The position numbers and the translations under genes are program-made. Positions 32,453-41,132 of a stretch of DNA of 64,000 nucleotides are shown here, piece after piece. Source of the DNA: Ralstonia sp. A12. GTDB lineage: Bacteria > Pseudomonadota > Gammaproteobacteria > Burkholderiales > Burkholderiaceae. The stretch is from the NCBI RefSeq assembly GCF_000801955.1, contig NZ_JSZO01000004.1:186001-250000 (forward strand). The letters run 5' to 3'. The notes beneath the pieces were generated by a model, which worked only from the letters and a program-made list of their open reading frames with translations, was not told the DNA's origin and made no database searches. The stretch's first letter is position 1, and each line of letters begins with the position of its first letter.

Positions 32453-32660
32453 CCGCCATATGGAGAATGCCTACATCGAGAGCTTCAGCGGGCGATTCCG
32501 CGATGAACGCGTGAACGAACACTGGTTCGTCTCAACGCCAGGCCAAGCGTCTGATTGAGGAGTGGCTTACCAAGTACAACCCGGAGCGGCCCCATAGTCT
32601 GCTCGGCTACCCAGCTCCTGCGCAGTTTGCGCAAGCGTACGAAACGCAGAAATTTCACCC
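32453..32660 (+). pseudogene. Remnant of an IS3-family transposase (OrfB C-terminal end)
   Basis: Two pieces in different frames encode the conserved C-terminal end of an IS3-family DDE transposase. First comes ENAYIESFSGRFRDERVNEHWF, including the catalytic glutamate region (from 32462), then, after a frame change near 32535, RLIEEWLTKYNPERPHSLLGY. The rest of the element and its ends are missing. The scar sits exactly between hsdR and the minus-strand Lamassu-like operon, suggesting past insertion-sequence activity in assembling the island. Confidence 0.85.
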
Positions 32661-32700
32661 TCGGAGTCCAACTGCGTTTCGTGCAGGAACCAGAAACAGG

Positions 32701-34515
32701 TCAATCTTCCTCGTCGTCGTTGCCATCCTCGGCGGGCGCATCAACATCTGCATCGTCGTATTCACTCCCACCGCTATCTTGTGCAGCGGCCTCTCGCTCA
32801 ATGCGGATAGCTTCCTGCATCGCCTGTACTAGAGGAGCAAGCATCTCCAGACCCACTCGGTACTCGGATTCACGCAACAGACGGCGTTTTTCTTCGAAGC
32901 TGATGATGTGGCAGTGTTTGCGCCCCTCCCAACTCTCAGGCACTGACTCATTTGCAACGAGAATTTGATGAGCTACCCCGTGGTCGTAAATTGCGTTCAG
33001 GAGCTTTGCTGTATTTTTGTCGTCGAGACCCTGCTGGCGCGGAGTGTCGATGATGAAGGGGAAGCGAGGCCCGCTGCCGTATTTGACATTGATTTCGAGC
33101 AGAGCTAAGTGCATGGCCAAGTAGATGCGCGGGCCGGAACTGCCCGACGCCATCGCGGGCCGAGCCCCAATTTTGATGCCCTTAATCTCTGCGGCCGCAA
33201 TGTCCAGGCGGTCCGCGTGGGACTTAACTGCCTCCCTGAAGGATTTGCGAACTTCCTTTACGCGGTTAGCGTCTGTCAGCTTGGCAAGCTCTTCTTGCAG
33301 CGCCTGCTTATTCTCATCGAGCTCCTCGATATGGTGCTTCAACTCTCGACGAGTTTTGTCATAAGCGAAAGCAATGGTGTCCAGACTCTTCGCGATAACA
33401 ATGTCAGAAACACTGCTCTCTCCTCGGTAACGCCCCATCGACGACCGAAGCTGCTCCATTCGGTTGGTGACTTGGTTCAGCTGGATACGAAGCTTCGCTT
33501 CACGGTCGCGCAGTTTCTCCAGCTGTCCTCGCACTTTCAGTACGAGTTGATGTGCATCTTTGGCGTCGGATGCTAGGTCAAGCCTTGCACGGAACGTCAC
33601 ACCATGCTCTTGGCCGCATGTCGGGCAGGCCAGCTTGCCGTTATCGGGCACCTTTGTCAGATAGGCCAAATCATCGACCAGGTCCTGCTCCGCGCGGGTG
33701 ACCATCTGCAATTCGGCCGTCCGCTCTTGGAGTTGCTGAGCCACATCGAAAAGCTCCGTGCGGACCTTGTCCTCTTCCTTGCCGAGCTCAGCGACCGTTG
33801 CGGACATTTCCTTCAATTCTTGAGCAAAAAGTGCCTCGTCCAGCTTGGCTTCCGTAGATGGAAGCATTGCCTTGACTTGTTCATAGGCTTTCGCTTGAAC
33901 CTTTGCTTGCGCGCGAGCCTCCCTCAGCTGATGCGCCAGTTCGTCACGCGTAAGCTGGGCTTCGAAATATCGCTGCGGTCGCAGACCGGTAAAGGACTCG
34001 AGGACTGGCAATTCCCAGCGGGCAAACTGGGTCAGGCGTTTGAAGTTGCTCCATTTTCTGGTCCAGCCCCCTTCCTGGTCGATATAGAAGGGGAGCACAG
34101 CGTATTCGGGCCCGGCAAGCGCGAACGCCCCCTCCTGATGCCGTTGCAGTTTCAAAGGGAAATCGAACCTGGCTGCAAAGAACTTCGCCCAGGTTGAAGC
34201 GCTCTCCGTGCCGATAAGCAGTTTCCCCTCGGCATCAAACGCTGCCCGCTGATGGATACCCCGCCGCATGAACGTGTATCGCGTACCGTCAATGCTCAGG
34301 TCAACGCTTGCAACGAGATTGGAATCCCAGTTGCCCGCATCGCGTGCCGTCGGCTCGCAGCCGAGTGCCCACACGAGATGCTTCAGGACGCGAGATTTGC
34401 CCGTCTCGTTCTCACCCGCGAGCAGGTTGTGGGTGGGGCTGAACGAGATTTGCCTCGCGCTCTCGTCCCTTTCGGACACTAGCCAAAGTGCGTGATAAAC
34501 GACGGTCCGCTTCAT
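32701..34515 (-). CDS. lmuB: SMC/Rad50-like ATPase, Lamassu LmuB-like
   Basis: 604 residues. An N-terminal Walker A, GENETGKS (about residue 34), and a C-terminal Walker B, FPFIIDTPRQQG, flank a long coiled coil interrupted by a zinc-hook CPTCGQEH (about residue 300). This is a compact SMC/Rad50 architecture, the layout of LmuB ATPases that sense unusual DNA and unleash a nuclease partner. The start overlaps the upstream nuclease gene stop by four bases. The C-terminus is very acidic. Assignment to Lamassu rests on the partner and domain layout, not on a search. Confidence 0.7.
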   Translation of the reverse strand: MKRTVVYHALWLVSERDESARQISFSPTHNLLAGENETGKSRVLKHLVWALGCEPTARDAGNWDSNLVASVDLSIDGTRYTFMRRGIHQRAAFDAEGKLLIGTESASTWAKFFAARFDFPLKLQRHQEGAFALAGPEYAVLPFYIDQEGGWTRKWSNFKRLTQFARWELPVLESFTGLRPQRYFEAQLTRDELAHQLREARAQAKVQAKAYEQVKAMLPSTEAKLDEALFAQELKEMSATVAELGKEEDKVRTELFDVAQQLQERTAELQMVTRAEQDLVDDLAYLTKVPDNGKLACPTCGQEHGVTFRARLDLASDAKDAHQLVLKVRGQLEKLRDREAKLRIQLNQVTNRMEQLRSSMGRYRGESSVSDIVIAKSLDTIAFAYDKTRRELKHHIEELDENKQALQEELAKLTDANRVKEVRKSFREAVKSHADRLDIAAAEIKGIKIGARPAMASGSSGPRIYLAMHLALLEINVKYGSGPRFPFIIDTPRQQGLDDKNTAKLLNAIYDHGVAHQILVANESVPESWEGRKHCHIISFEEKRRLLRESEYRVGLEMLAPLVQAMQEAIRIEREAAAQDSGGSEYDDADVDAPAEDGNDDEED

Positions 34516-35816
34516 TCTTCGTCCTCAGATTGCGAACCAGGCGAAACAGATGGTAGTTGCTGTATAGGATTTGCATTTTGAATAATCATGGACATAAGAC
34601 AATATAGGTACTCCCGCATGTACAGGTACGCGTTGGGAAGTTTCAATTTTTGAAAGTCTTCGTACCATGCCGCGAAGATGTCAACAACCTTCGGGAGCTG
34701 CGCGTATTCAGTATTCTTCTCGTATAGCGCCTTTAGGTGGGCTGCCACCATGGGAGTTGGGCCGGCGCGATTCGTAATTTCGACGCACGCGCGCGACAGC
34801 TCACGCTTCATTTTGCTAACCAGGGCGAACGGTGCCAATTCAGCGTTCAGCCGGCTGATGACGTCTTGCACCTGCTCCGCTGTGGAGATTTGTGCGTCGT
34901 TCGCAGCAATCAAATATTTGTCTACATCGCTGCGGGTAACCGCGCGTTCCAGCAGTTCCTGAAGATTTTTGGCAAATCGCGTTGTGCCAGCACGCTGATG
35001 CACATAGGAGGCAATTACGAGCACCGCGAGCATCGTGGCCGCGCCACTCAATTTTAGTTCGCTCCCAATCTGCATCTCAGCAAGCTCGCCGGCGACGTGC
35101 TTGTGCGGGTCGGCAATTGGACATTCACTGACAAGCAAACCAAAGTCCGACAGGTCGATGGGCTCATCGGTCGGCACCCCAAGCTGGGTCCGCACCTTTT
35201 CCTCAAGGTCCTCTCGTACCTTGCTATCCAACCCCGTCAGCTCAATGCTCGATAGCATCGTGGTGGCGCCGGCGGCATCGGGAATCTCGTATTTTGCATT
35301 CGACGCAAATTCCAATCGCGATTGCGCCAGTTCTTTGAACCGCCTGCGATGGGCGTAGAGCTTTGCCAAGAATGACGGCTTCGGCGCTTTGGGCTTAGTT
35401 TTCCGAGGCTTCTTCGCAGGCTTCCCATCCACAGGAGGCTGCACGTCGCCTGGTGATGATGCGTCCGTAGCGGCATCGTTTGCGGCGGGCGGGTCGTCAC
35501 CCTTCTCGGGGGCGATGAGGTGGTGCAACTTCCAATGAGTAGCGGTCTCGTGCTTCTTCAGCTGTACGAAGCGAACTGCTGTCGGTGTGGTCGAGGAGTT
35601 GAGCACCGCCACGTCCTGTTGCCACTCGAGAACGACCGCATAGTCTTCGCCGCTCTTGTAGGCTTTCAAGGCCTCAAGTACTGCATGCCATACCTGGAAG
35701 TTGAACCCGCGCGAAGCGTGCTGACCGCCGATTTCATCCCCTTTGAAATCGCGGAACAGGTCCGATACGACTTGCACTAACGGCAGTTCTTTCTGTATTC
35801 CTATCATTAGGACCAT
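34512..35816 (-). CDS. lmuA: DUF4297/Cap4-type nuclease, Lamassu LmuA-like effector
   Basis: 434 residues. The N-terminus (GGQHASRGFNFQVWHAVLEAL ... AVVLEWQQDVAVLN ... RFVQLKKHE) matches the DUF4297/Cap4 double-strand DNA nuclease pattern, with an acidic pair followed by Q-x-K. A Pro/Lys-rich linker near residue 130 leads to an all-helical C-terminal region. In Lamassu the nuclease is held inactive by the SMC partner until triggered. First gene of the two-gene minus-strand operon. M4 (35807) is an alternative start. No separate third subunit gene is seen. Confidence 0.7.
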   Translation of the reverse strand: MVLMIGIQKELPLVQVVSDLFRDFKGDEIGGQHASRGFNFQVWHAVLEALKAYKSGEDYAVVLEWQQDVAVLNSSTTPTAVRFVQLKKHETATHWKLHHLIAPEKGDDPPAANDAATDASSPGDVQPPVDGKPAKKPRKTKPKAPKPSFLAKLYAHRRRFKELAQSRLEFASNAKYEIPDAAGATTMLSSIELTGLDSKVREDLEEKVRTQLGVPTDEPIDLSDFGLLVSECPIADPHKHVAGELAEMQIGSELKLSGAATMLAVLVIASYVHQRAGTTRFAKNLQELLERAVTRSDVDKYLIAANDAQISTAEQVQDVISRLNAELAPFALVSKMKRELSRACVEITNRAGPTPMVAAHLKALYEKNTEYAQLPKVVDIFAAWYEDFQKLKLPNAYLYMREYLYCLMSMIIQNANPIQQLPSVSPGSQSEDEE

Positions 35817-36430
35817 TAAATGCGGTTCATGGTGCTTATATTCTTTCCGGGCTTTTTATGGGTTCTTGTTCAGGCAACATTCAACACCATTGCTTCGCCT
35901 GTCGAGGCATTTTTATGCTGCAGGAACCGAGAGTCGTCTAAAGACATCTACCGCTATCAAACGTCAAAAAATCTGAGCGTATCGGGAGACTTGCGTTTCT
36001 TCCCTTTTTTCACCGTGGTACCACGAAGATAATGCGGCTATGCAGGAAGGGTGGCCACCCCTCAATCGGGGGGGGGTATGGCAGTCGCCGCGTCACAGTG
36101 CAGAAGCAAGTCGACAGGAAGCTGCGACAGCCCGGGGGGGGGCGATTGGTTGCCAGTGCCTATATATTCTTCCGGGTTATGTGGCCCGGTTCTTCCAAGA
36201 AAATGCCCTTGAGGGGCCTAAGAACAATCCTGTGGTTGAACCGGGCGCTCTGTTTGAGCAAAGTTAATGGGTGGAAGCCTTCGCGAACGCGGTGGACCAG
36301 ATAGTGTGATAAAGGCGTATGAAATTCTTTTAGGGGTGGGTGCCGCTGCCAAACGGTGTTTCGCCGGCCGGTGAGTCGTGCTGTTTTTCCAACGTTTTTT
36401 CTGAGGTGCTATTCCCCTCTATCCCCAGCT
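35817..36430. other. Long intergenic region with two G9 tracts
   Basis: About 610 bases between two divergent defence operons. It must hold the leftward promoter of the Lamassu-like operon. Two runs of nine G (36068-36076 and 36134-36142) lie 57 bases apart. Short frames across them (75-90 residues) resemble no family. No CRISPR, tRNA or clear repeat is seen. Confidence 0.5.
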
Positions 36431-36459
36431 TTGCAATGCATGTATCGTAGGGCTCTATA
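36431..36459 (+). promoter_or_regulatory. Promoter of the Zorya operon
   Basis: -35 TTGCAA (36431-36436) and -10 TCTATA (36454-36459), separated by exactly 17 bases, and 20 bases before the start of the RHH protein gene. Good sigma70 geometry. Confidence 0.55.
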
Positions 36460-36478
36460 CATTAAAAAAGGTTCGACT

Positions 36479-36688
36479 ATGGTCGAGGGGAAAAATATTT
36501 CAATGAGCTTCCGGGTTTCCAGTCGTTTTAAAGGGTTGCTTGAGGCTGCGGCTGCAAATGAGCACCGCTCGCTGACCAACATGCTCGAAACTCTCCTCTA
36601 CTCATACTGCGAGAAACATGGCATTGAGCTGCCCTGTCAGCTCAATGCAAAAAAAGCGGAGTTTGCATTGGAAGGGGGCAAGCAGTGA
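36479..36688 (+). CDS. Small ribbon-helix-helix-like protein leading the Zorya operon
   Basis: 69 residues. ISMSFRVSSRFKGLLEAAA (a beta strand then a helix) followed by EHRSLTNMLETLLYSYCEKHG is the Arc/MetJ-type ribbon-helix-helix pattern, expected to bind DNA as a dimer. Its stop (TGA 36686-36688) overlaps the GTG start of zorA, so it is coupled to the Zorya genes and follows their promoter closely. The likely role is autoregulation of the defence operon, which is inference. It is not part of the canonical four-gene type I Zorya set. Confidence 0.75.
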   Translation: MVEGKNISMSFRVSSRFKGLLEAAAANEHRSLTNMLETLLYSYCEKHGIELPCQLNAKKAEFALEGGKQ

Positions 36689-38742
36689 ATCTCGAGACGT
36701 CTCTGGTCACGGCGCCAACACCAGTCCTTGTTACCGGCGCCGCACTCGCTGTTCTCGTTGTAGCCTTCTTTGCAGTGTTCCTTGGGCCGGGTTTTGCACA
36801 TTGGTTGCGCTTGCGTCGCATTCAGCAAGACATCGCAAATTTCGAAGCGAAGGACTACCCAGCTGAGTTCAGAAAGGTGTTTGCTGGCGATAAGCAGTTG
36901 GCGCACCACTGGAAGGAATATCAGGAATCACTGCATGTCCAGCGTGAGGAACGGGGCGGTCAGATGGTCGTACGGGCGGTCCGTGCCACAGCGCCAGCGG
37001 AGTTGTACTTCAATAGCCAAACCGTCGTCGACAGCAGGTTGCGCACGGAGTTCTTCAAGCACCTTCCGGGTATTTTCACTGGCATCGGCATCATTGGCAC
37101 GTTCAGCGGTCTCATTGAGGGTCTTCGCGCTTTCCAAGTGAGCGAGAACGCAGCCACTGTGCGAACGAGCCTCGAGTCCCTCATGCACTCGGTTGGGGAG
37201 GCATTTCTTGTCTCGGCTGCCGCCATTGCTGCCGCGATGGTTGTTACCTTCATCGAAAAGCTGTTGCTGGCATCGCTCTACCGGAAGACAGAGGAGATTG
37301 CGCACGCGATTGACGCATGCTTCGAGGCAGGTGCCGGCGAAGAATACCTGTCACGGCTGGTTAAGGCTTCAGAAGAGTCTGCAAGCCAATCCAAGCTTCT
37401 CAAGGACGCTCTCGTCGAGGAGTTAGGCGAGTTGCTACGCGAACTGACCAGCGCCCAGATTGCTGCAGGCAAGGAGCAGCAGGCTCAGGTCGTGGAGCGA
37501 TTGGTTCAAGCATCCCGCGAGCAATTGGAGGCTGCTCGTCAAGACAACCAAGTCCTGGGCAACACTATTGCCGAAAGCATTCAGCAGAGTCTCAAAGGCC
37601 CGCTAGAAGACATCGCCTCGACCGTAAGGACGGCGAGCGGCGACCAAAGCGCAACCGCCGCCCGTATGCTTCAGGACATCATGGCTAGCTTTAGCCAGCG
37701 TCTCAATGACCTCTTTGGTGGGCAAATCTCTGGCCTCAACGAACTCAATCAGCAGACAGCACGGAGCATGCAGGACGCTGTTGGCACGCTTCAGGCGTTA
37801 GTAGCCAACATCGAGGCGTCGAGTCAGCGCTCAACTGATGCGATGGCACAGCGGATGGCCGAAGCTATCGAGAAGATTGAGTCGCGCCAAGAGGCGATGA
37901 ACGCCCAGTCTGCCGCTTTCATTGAACAGATTCGGCAACTGGTCGCCACCTCTCAGTCGGAGACCAACCAGAAGCTGCAAGGTACGCTGGAGGCAATCGG
38001 TACGCAGGTCACCACCATGCTGGCAAGACTTAGTGGCTCGCAGCAAGAGGTTTTTGAGAGCAATCGTGCCCGAGAGCAATCGATGGCCGACCGCGCCTCG
38101 AGTATTGTCACTGGAATGTCTGAGTCAGTCGAAGCTGCAATCAAGGAGCTCGGCGCAGCAACCAGCCAAATGGCACAGAGCGTCACGACACTGACCCAGG
38201 TCACGTCGTCGTCAGTCGACAAGATGAATGCCGGGGCGGAGCAGTTGGGTACGGCTTCCCGAAATTTCGCTACGGCTGGTGAGCGCGTCACGAGCATCAT
38301 GGGCCAGGTAACCAGTGTTTCAACCAAGCTCTCCGAAACCTCAGGAAGTCTTACGGCTGGCGCAACCGCCATTCAGGAACTGCTGAAGGACTATCGCAAC
38401 CAAAGAGATGCAATCAGTCAGCTCGTTACCGAACTGCGTGCCACGGTGGAGGCGGCGCGCAAAGAAGCCACTCTCACCAGCGACATCCTGGGGCGGATTG
38501 AAGGTTCCGCAAACCGTTTGGGTGCGGCGCAAAAGCAGGCTGACGAATACCTTGATGGCGTCAGCCGGGTCCTCGGAGAGGCACATACCTCCTTCGCTAC
38601 TGAGGTAAAGAGGACGCTCGACAAAGCGAATACCGAGTTCCACACAAAGCTCTCCACAGCAGTTGGGCTGTTGCATTCAGCCGTTGCGGAGCTGGAAGTG
38701 ACGTTGGCCTCGATGGGGAGCCTCGCCCCGGTGAGGAGGTAA
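36685..38742 (+). CDS. zorA: Zorya system subunit ZorA (MotA-like channel with long tail)
   Basis: 685 residues. It has an N-terminal membrane helix (about 13-33) and two further helices in the MotA/ExbB-like core (GIFTGIGIIGTFSGLIEGL and EAFLVSAAAIAAAMVVTFIEKLL). A coiled-coil cytoplasmic tail of roughly 430 residues, rich in Gln, Ser and Ala, makes up the rest. In Zorya, ZorA5-ZorB2 forms a proton-driven inner-membrane motor whose tail relays phage sensing to the effectors. GTG start overlaps the RHH gene; zorB follows after 3 bases. Confidence 0.9.
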   Translation: MNLETSLVTAPTPVLVTGAALAVLVVAFFAVFLGPGFAHWLRLRRIQQDIANFEAKDYPAEFRKVFAGDKQLAHHWKEYQESLHVQREERGGQMVVRAVRATAPAELYFNSQTVVDSRLRTEFFKHLPGIFTGIGIIGTFSGLIEGLRAFQVSENAATVRTSLESLMHSVGEAFLVSAAAIAAAMVVTFIEKLLLASLYRKTEEIAHAIDACFEAGAGEEYLSRLVKASEESASQSKLLKDALVEELGELLRELTSAQIAAGKEQQAQVVERLVQASREQLEAARQDNQVLGNTIAESIQQSLKGPLEDIASTVRTASGDQSATAARMLQDIMASFSQRLNDLFGGQISGLNELNQQTARSMQDAVGTLQALVANIEASSQRSTDAMAQRMAEAIEKIESRQEAMNAQSAAFIEQIRQLVATSQSETNQKLQGTLEAIGTQVTTMLARLSGSQQEVFESNRAREQSMADRASSIVTGMSESVEAAIKELGAATSQMAQSVTTLTQVTSSSVDKMNAGAEQLGTASRNFATAGERVTSIMGQVTSVSTKLSETSGSLTAGATAIQELLKDYRNQRDAISQLVTELRATVEAARKEATLTSDILGRIEGSANRLGAAQKQADEYLDGVSRVLGEAHTSFATEVKRTLDKANTEFHTKLSTAVGLLHSAVAELEVTLASMGSLAPVRR

Positions 38743-38745
38743 GGA

Positions 38746-39456
38746 ATGGTGGGCGCAAGGGTCGTTCTCAAGCGCGGCGGCCGGGACGAGGCGGAGAAGC
38801 CGTTCTGGATTTCGTTCGCTGACCTGATGACTGCTTTGATGGTGCTGTTTCTGGTCGTCATGGGCGTAGCGCTGCTCGCGGTTACCAAAAACGTCACGGA
38901 GAAGGAGAAGAGGGAGGAGCAGCACCGTAAAGACATTGAGCTTATCCTGGACCGCTTCGTAAAGGCTGCGAAGCGGTATGACGGCATCAAGGTTGACCGT
39001 GATAGGCATGTCATCGACTTCGGTGACCGCGCGCGTTTTGCTTTTGGGAAATCGAATCTGACGACTGAACAGGAGGTGGTGCTTCGTCAGTTTGTACCCG
39101 AAATCCTGAGGGTGGCAAACGATGAGCTCGGTAAGCGGGTATTGAAGAGGGTAGTGGTCGAGGGGTACACCGACAAGACCGGCTCGTACCTCAGTAACCT
39201 GAACCTGAGTCTGCAGCGCAGCCAACGGGTGCTCTGCAGTATGTTTGCAGCATCTGGCCTAAGTCTTCTCTCTGGGGAGCAGAAGGAAAGCGTCCGTAGC
39301 CTGTTCCTGGTTGGCGGATACTCTTTTAACGCGGCGAAGGATACTGACGAAGAGAGCCGTCGCGTCGAAATGCGCCTCGAGTTTCTGGGCGTTGGCGAGC
39401 AGCGGCCCGAAGCACCGGAGCAGTCCGGCAATTTTGGGGAGTGCGCACTGAAATGA
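38746..39456 (+). CDS. zorB: Zorya system subunit ZorB (MotB/OmpA-like stator)
   Basis: 236 residues. One N-terminal membrane helix starts at FADLMTALMVLFLVVMG; the aspartate of FADLM corresponds to the proton-carrying Asp of MotB. The C-terminal OmpA-like peptidoglycan-binding domain holds VEGYTDKTGSYLSNLNLSLQRSQRV. GAGG ribosome-binding site 8 bases before ATG. The stop overlaps the zorC ATG (ATGA). Confidence 0.92.
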   Translation: MVGARVVLKRGGRDEAEKPFWISFADLMTALMVLFLVVMGVALLAVTKNVTEKEKREEQHRKDIELILDRFVKAAKRYDGIKVDRDRHVIDFGDRARFAFGKSNLTTEQEVVLRQFVPEILRVANDELGKRVLKRVVVEGYTDKTGSYLSNLNLSLQRSQRVLCSMFAASGLSLLSGEQKESVRSLFLVGGYSFNAAKDTDEESRRVEMRLEFLGVGEQRPEAPEQSGNFGECALK

Positions 39457-41129
39457 GCGCACTAGACCATCTGGCGTCACTGCTGCGACCAGCTGTCGAA
39501 GAAGGCGCGAAGACGATGACGCCAAGCCGCGGCATTGATGAGGCAATTGCTGCGATGGAAGCGCGCACGAAGTCACGCAAAGGCAGCGCGCTTTCTGAGG
39601 ACTATCAGCTAGAGACGCTACGTCATTTTTGGCAGAGCCAAGAAGTGAAATCGTTCCGCGATGCCTATCTGTTGTCGTGGAGTCTGTGTTTGCCGCATCG
39701 CCCGCAAGGGGCGTGCGTCATGGAGGACCGGCCGCGCTTGGAGCGAGTCCTCGAGGGCGTCGACGCGTGGGTGAGTAGGCCGAGCGCGTACCGGCGATGT
39801 TATCAGGGCTTGGTCAAGAGCTACTTCACCTATGACGCCATTGCTGATGGGACGGCTCTAACCGGCCGAAAGAATTGGGTCTTGCTACGGGAGTACCTGC
39901 ACGAACGAAATCGACTCATCAAGGACAGAAACCTCAATCCGGAATGGGTCGATACCGCAGTCGAAAACAGGCGGCTCTTCGGGGAGCAACCGTGCGAGCC
40001 CTACGTGGATGCATTGCTCCGGGATGACACTGGGGACATTGAGCGCCTCTGCGAGCAGCTGGGAATCGGGAAGGCGTCCTGGTTCCTCCGGGAGCTTGTT
40101 CTTGCACAGGTGAAAGGTGCAACTCGCCTGAACCATACACAGTTTCAAGCGCTTCTACCCAGGATGCTTGAGCTGTTGGCCGTTAACGAGGTATTGCGTG
40201 ACCGTGGAATGATTCTTCTGCTCGACCGGTACGCAGAGGTGCCCAATGCCGCGCTACACCAAAGGCTCCGCGACCACTCGGTTGCCTGGTGGGGTAACCC
40301 ATGGTTGCCATCGAACCGGACACGATGGGGAGGGGTTGCACCAGAGGCTCGGGCAATGGTGGCCGACTGGTTAAAACTGGAGTTCATTGAAACATTCTTC
40401 ACCAAGCTGGCCGAAGATGGACTTGGCGACCCACGTCGTATGAATTTCTGGAAGCGATACGTCAAGTCAATTGACCACATAGAGTTTGCGCTTGGTTCGT
40501 CTGCTCGCAACTCTAGGGAACAGGATTTCGTTGCGCTGCGTAAGAAGATGACGGGGCTCGTCCGTGAACTCGATGCATCCGGTGCCAATAATGCCTTCAT
40601 CATGTCGATGGGTAGCCTAGTCGCCGTAGAGTTCAGTGGCCTCGGCAATGCCCTGTACGGCTATGACGCGAAACGGTCCGTGCCCTTTGACACCACGCAG
40701 ACGCTACGGCTCGAAGTAAATGGCCGAAATTCCCTTAAGCAGAAGAGCAAAAGCATTCTCTGGCTTAGTCACCAAGACGGCATCCATAACTGGGATAAGT
40801 GGGAGGACATGTTCGAAGCGACGCTGGCCAAGGAATTTGGAATCAAACCTACTGATTCAGTTCCTCGTGCGACACGGGCTGCGACGAAGCTGCCTTCAAC
40901 CCGCCAATCATCCCAGGAAACGAACCAGCACGCTGCGAGAGCGAAGTCTCAGCCGTACTCTCGCTCAGCTCTTGCTGGGCTGGCCAGAGAGCATGGCCTT
41001 GAAATCGACGATAAAACATCTATGGGCGGCAACCTGTGGGTTCGGGGTGGTGAAAGCGATGAGATAGTCAATCAGGTTCTGACGCACTGGGGCTTTCGGA
41101 AAAAAGCCGGCAAGGGGTGGTGGAAATAA
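39453..41129 (+). CDS. zorC: Zorya type I subunit ZorC (EH-signature protein)
   Basis: 558 residues, mostly helical, of the EH-signature family that defines type I Zorya. The body includes WVLLREYLHERNRLIKDRN and later WWGNPWLPSNRTRWGGV. The C-terminal 80 residues after a Ser/Gln-rich linker form a small separate unit ending GFRKKAGKGWWK. ATG 39453 overlaps the zorB stop and is preferred to GTG 39441. ZorC is known to bind DNA and act with ZorD. zorD follows after 3 bases. Confidence 0.88.
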   Translation: MSALDHLASLLRPAVEEGAKTMTPSRGIDEAIAAMEARTKSRKGSALSEDYQLETLRHFWQSQEVKSFRDAYLLSWSLCLPHRPQGACVMEDRPRLERVLEGVDAWVSRPSAYRRCYQGLVKSYFTYDAIADGTALTGRKNWVLLREYLHERNRLIKDRNLNPEWVDTAVENRRLFGEQPCEPYVDALLRDDTGDIERLCEQLGIGKASWFLRELVLAQVKGATRLNHTQFQALLPRMLELLAVNEVLRDRGMILLLDRYAEVPNAALHQRLRDHSVAWWGNPWLPSNRTRWGGVAPEARAMVADWLKLEFIETFFTKLAEDGLGDPRRMNFWKRYVKSIDHIEFALGSSARNSREQDFVALRKKMTGLVRELDASGANNAFIMSMGSLVAVEFSGLGNALYGYDAKRSVPFDTTQTLRLEVNGRNSLKQKSKSILWLSHQDGIHNWDKWEDMFEATLAKEFGIKPTDSVPRATRAATKLPSTRQSSQETNQHAARAKSQPYSRSALAGLAREHGLEIDDKTSMGGNLWVRGGESDEIVNQVLTHWGFRKKAGKGWWK

Positions 41130-41132
41130 GGG

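Noticed and set aside
35820..36304. Small frames upstream of Zorya (70-90 residues)
   Set aside because: Cross G9 tracts, no ribosome-binding sites, and composition unlike real genes.
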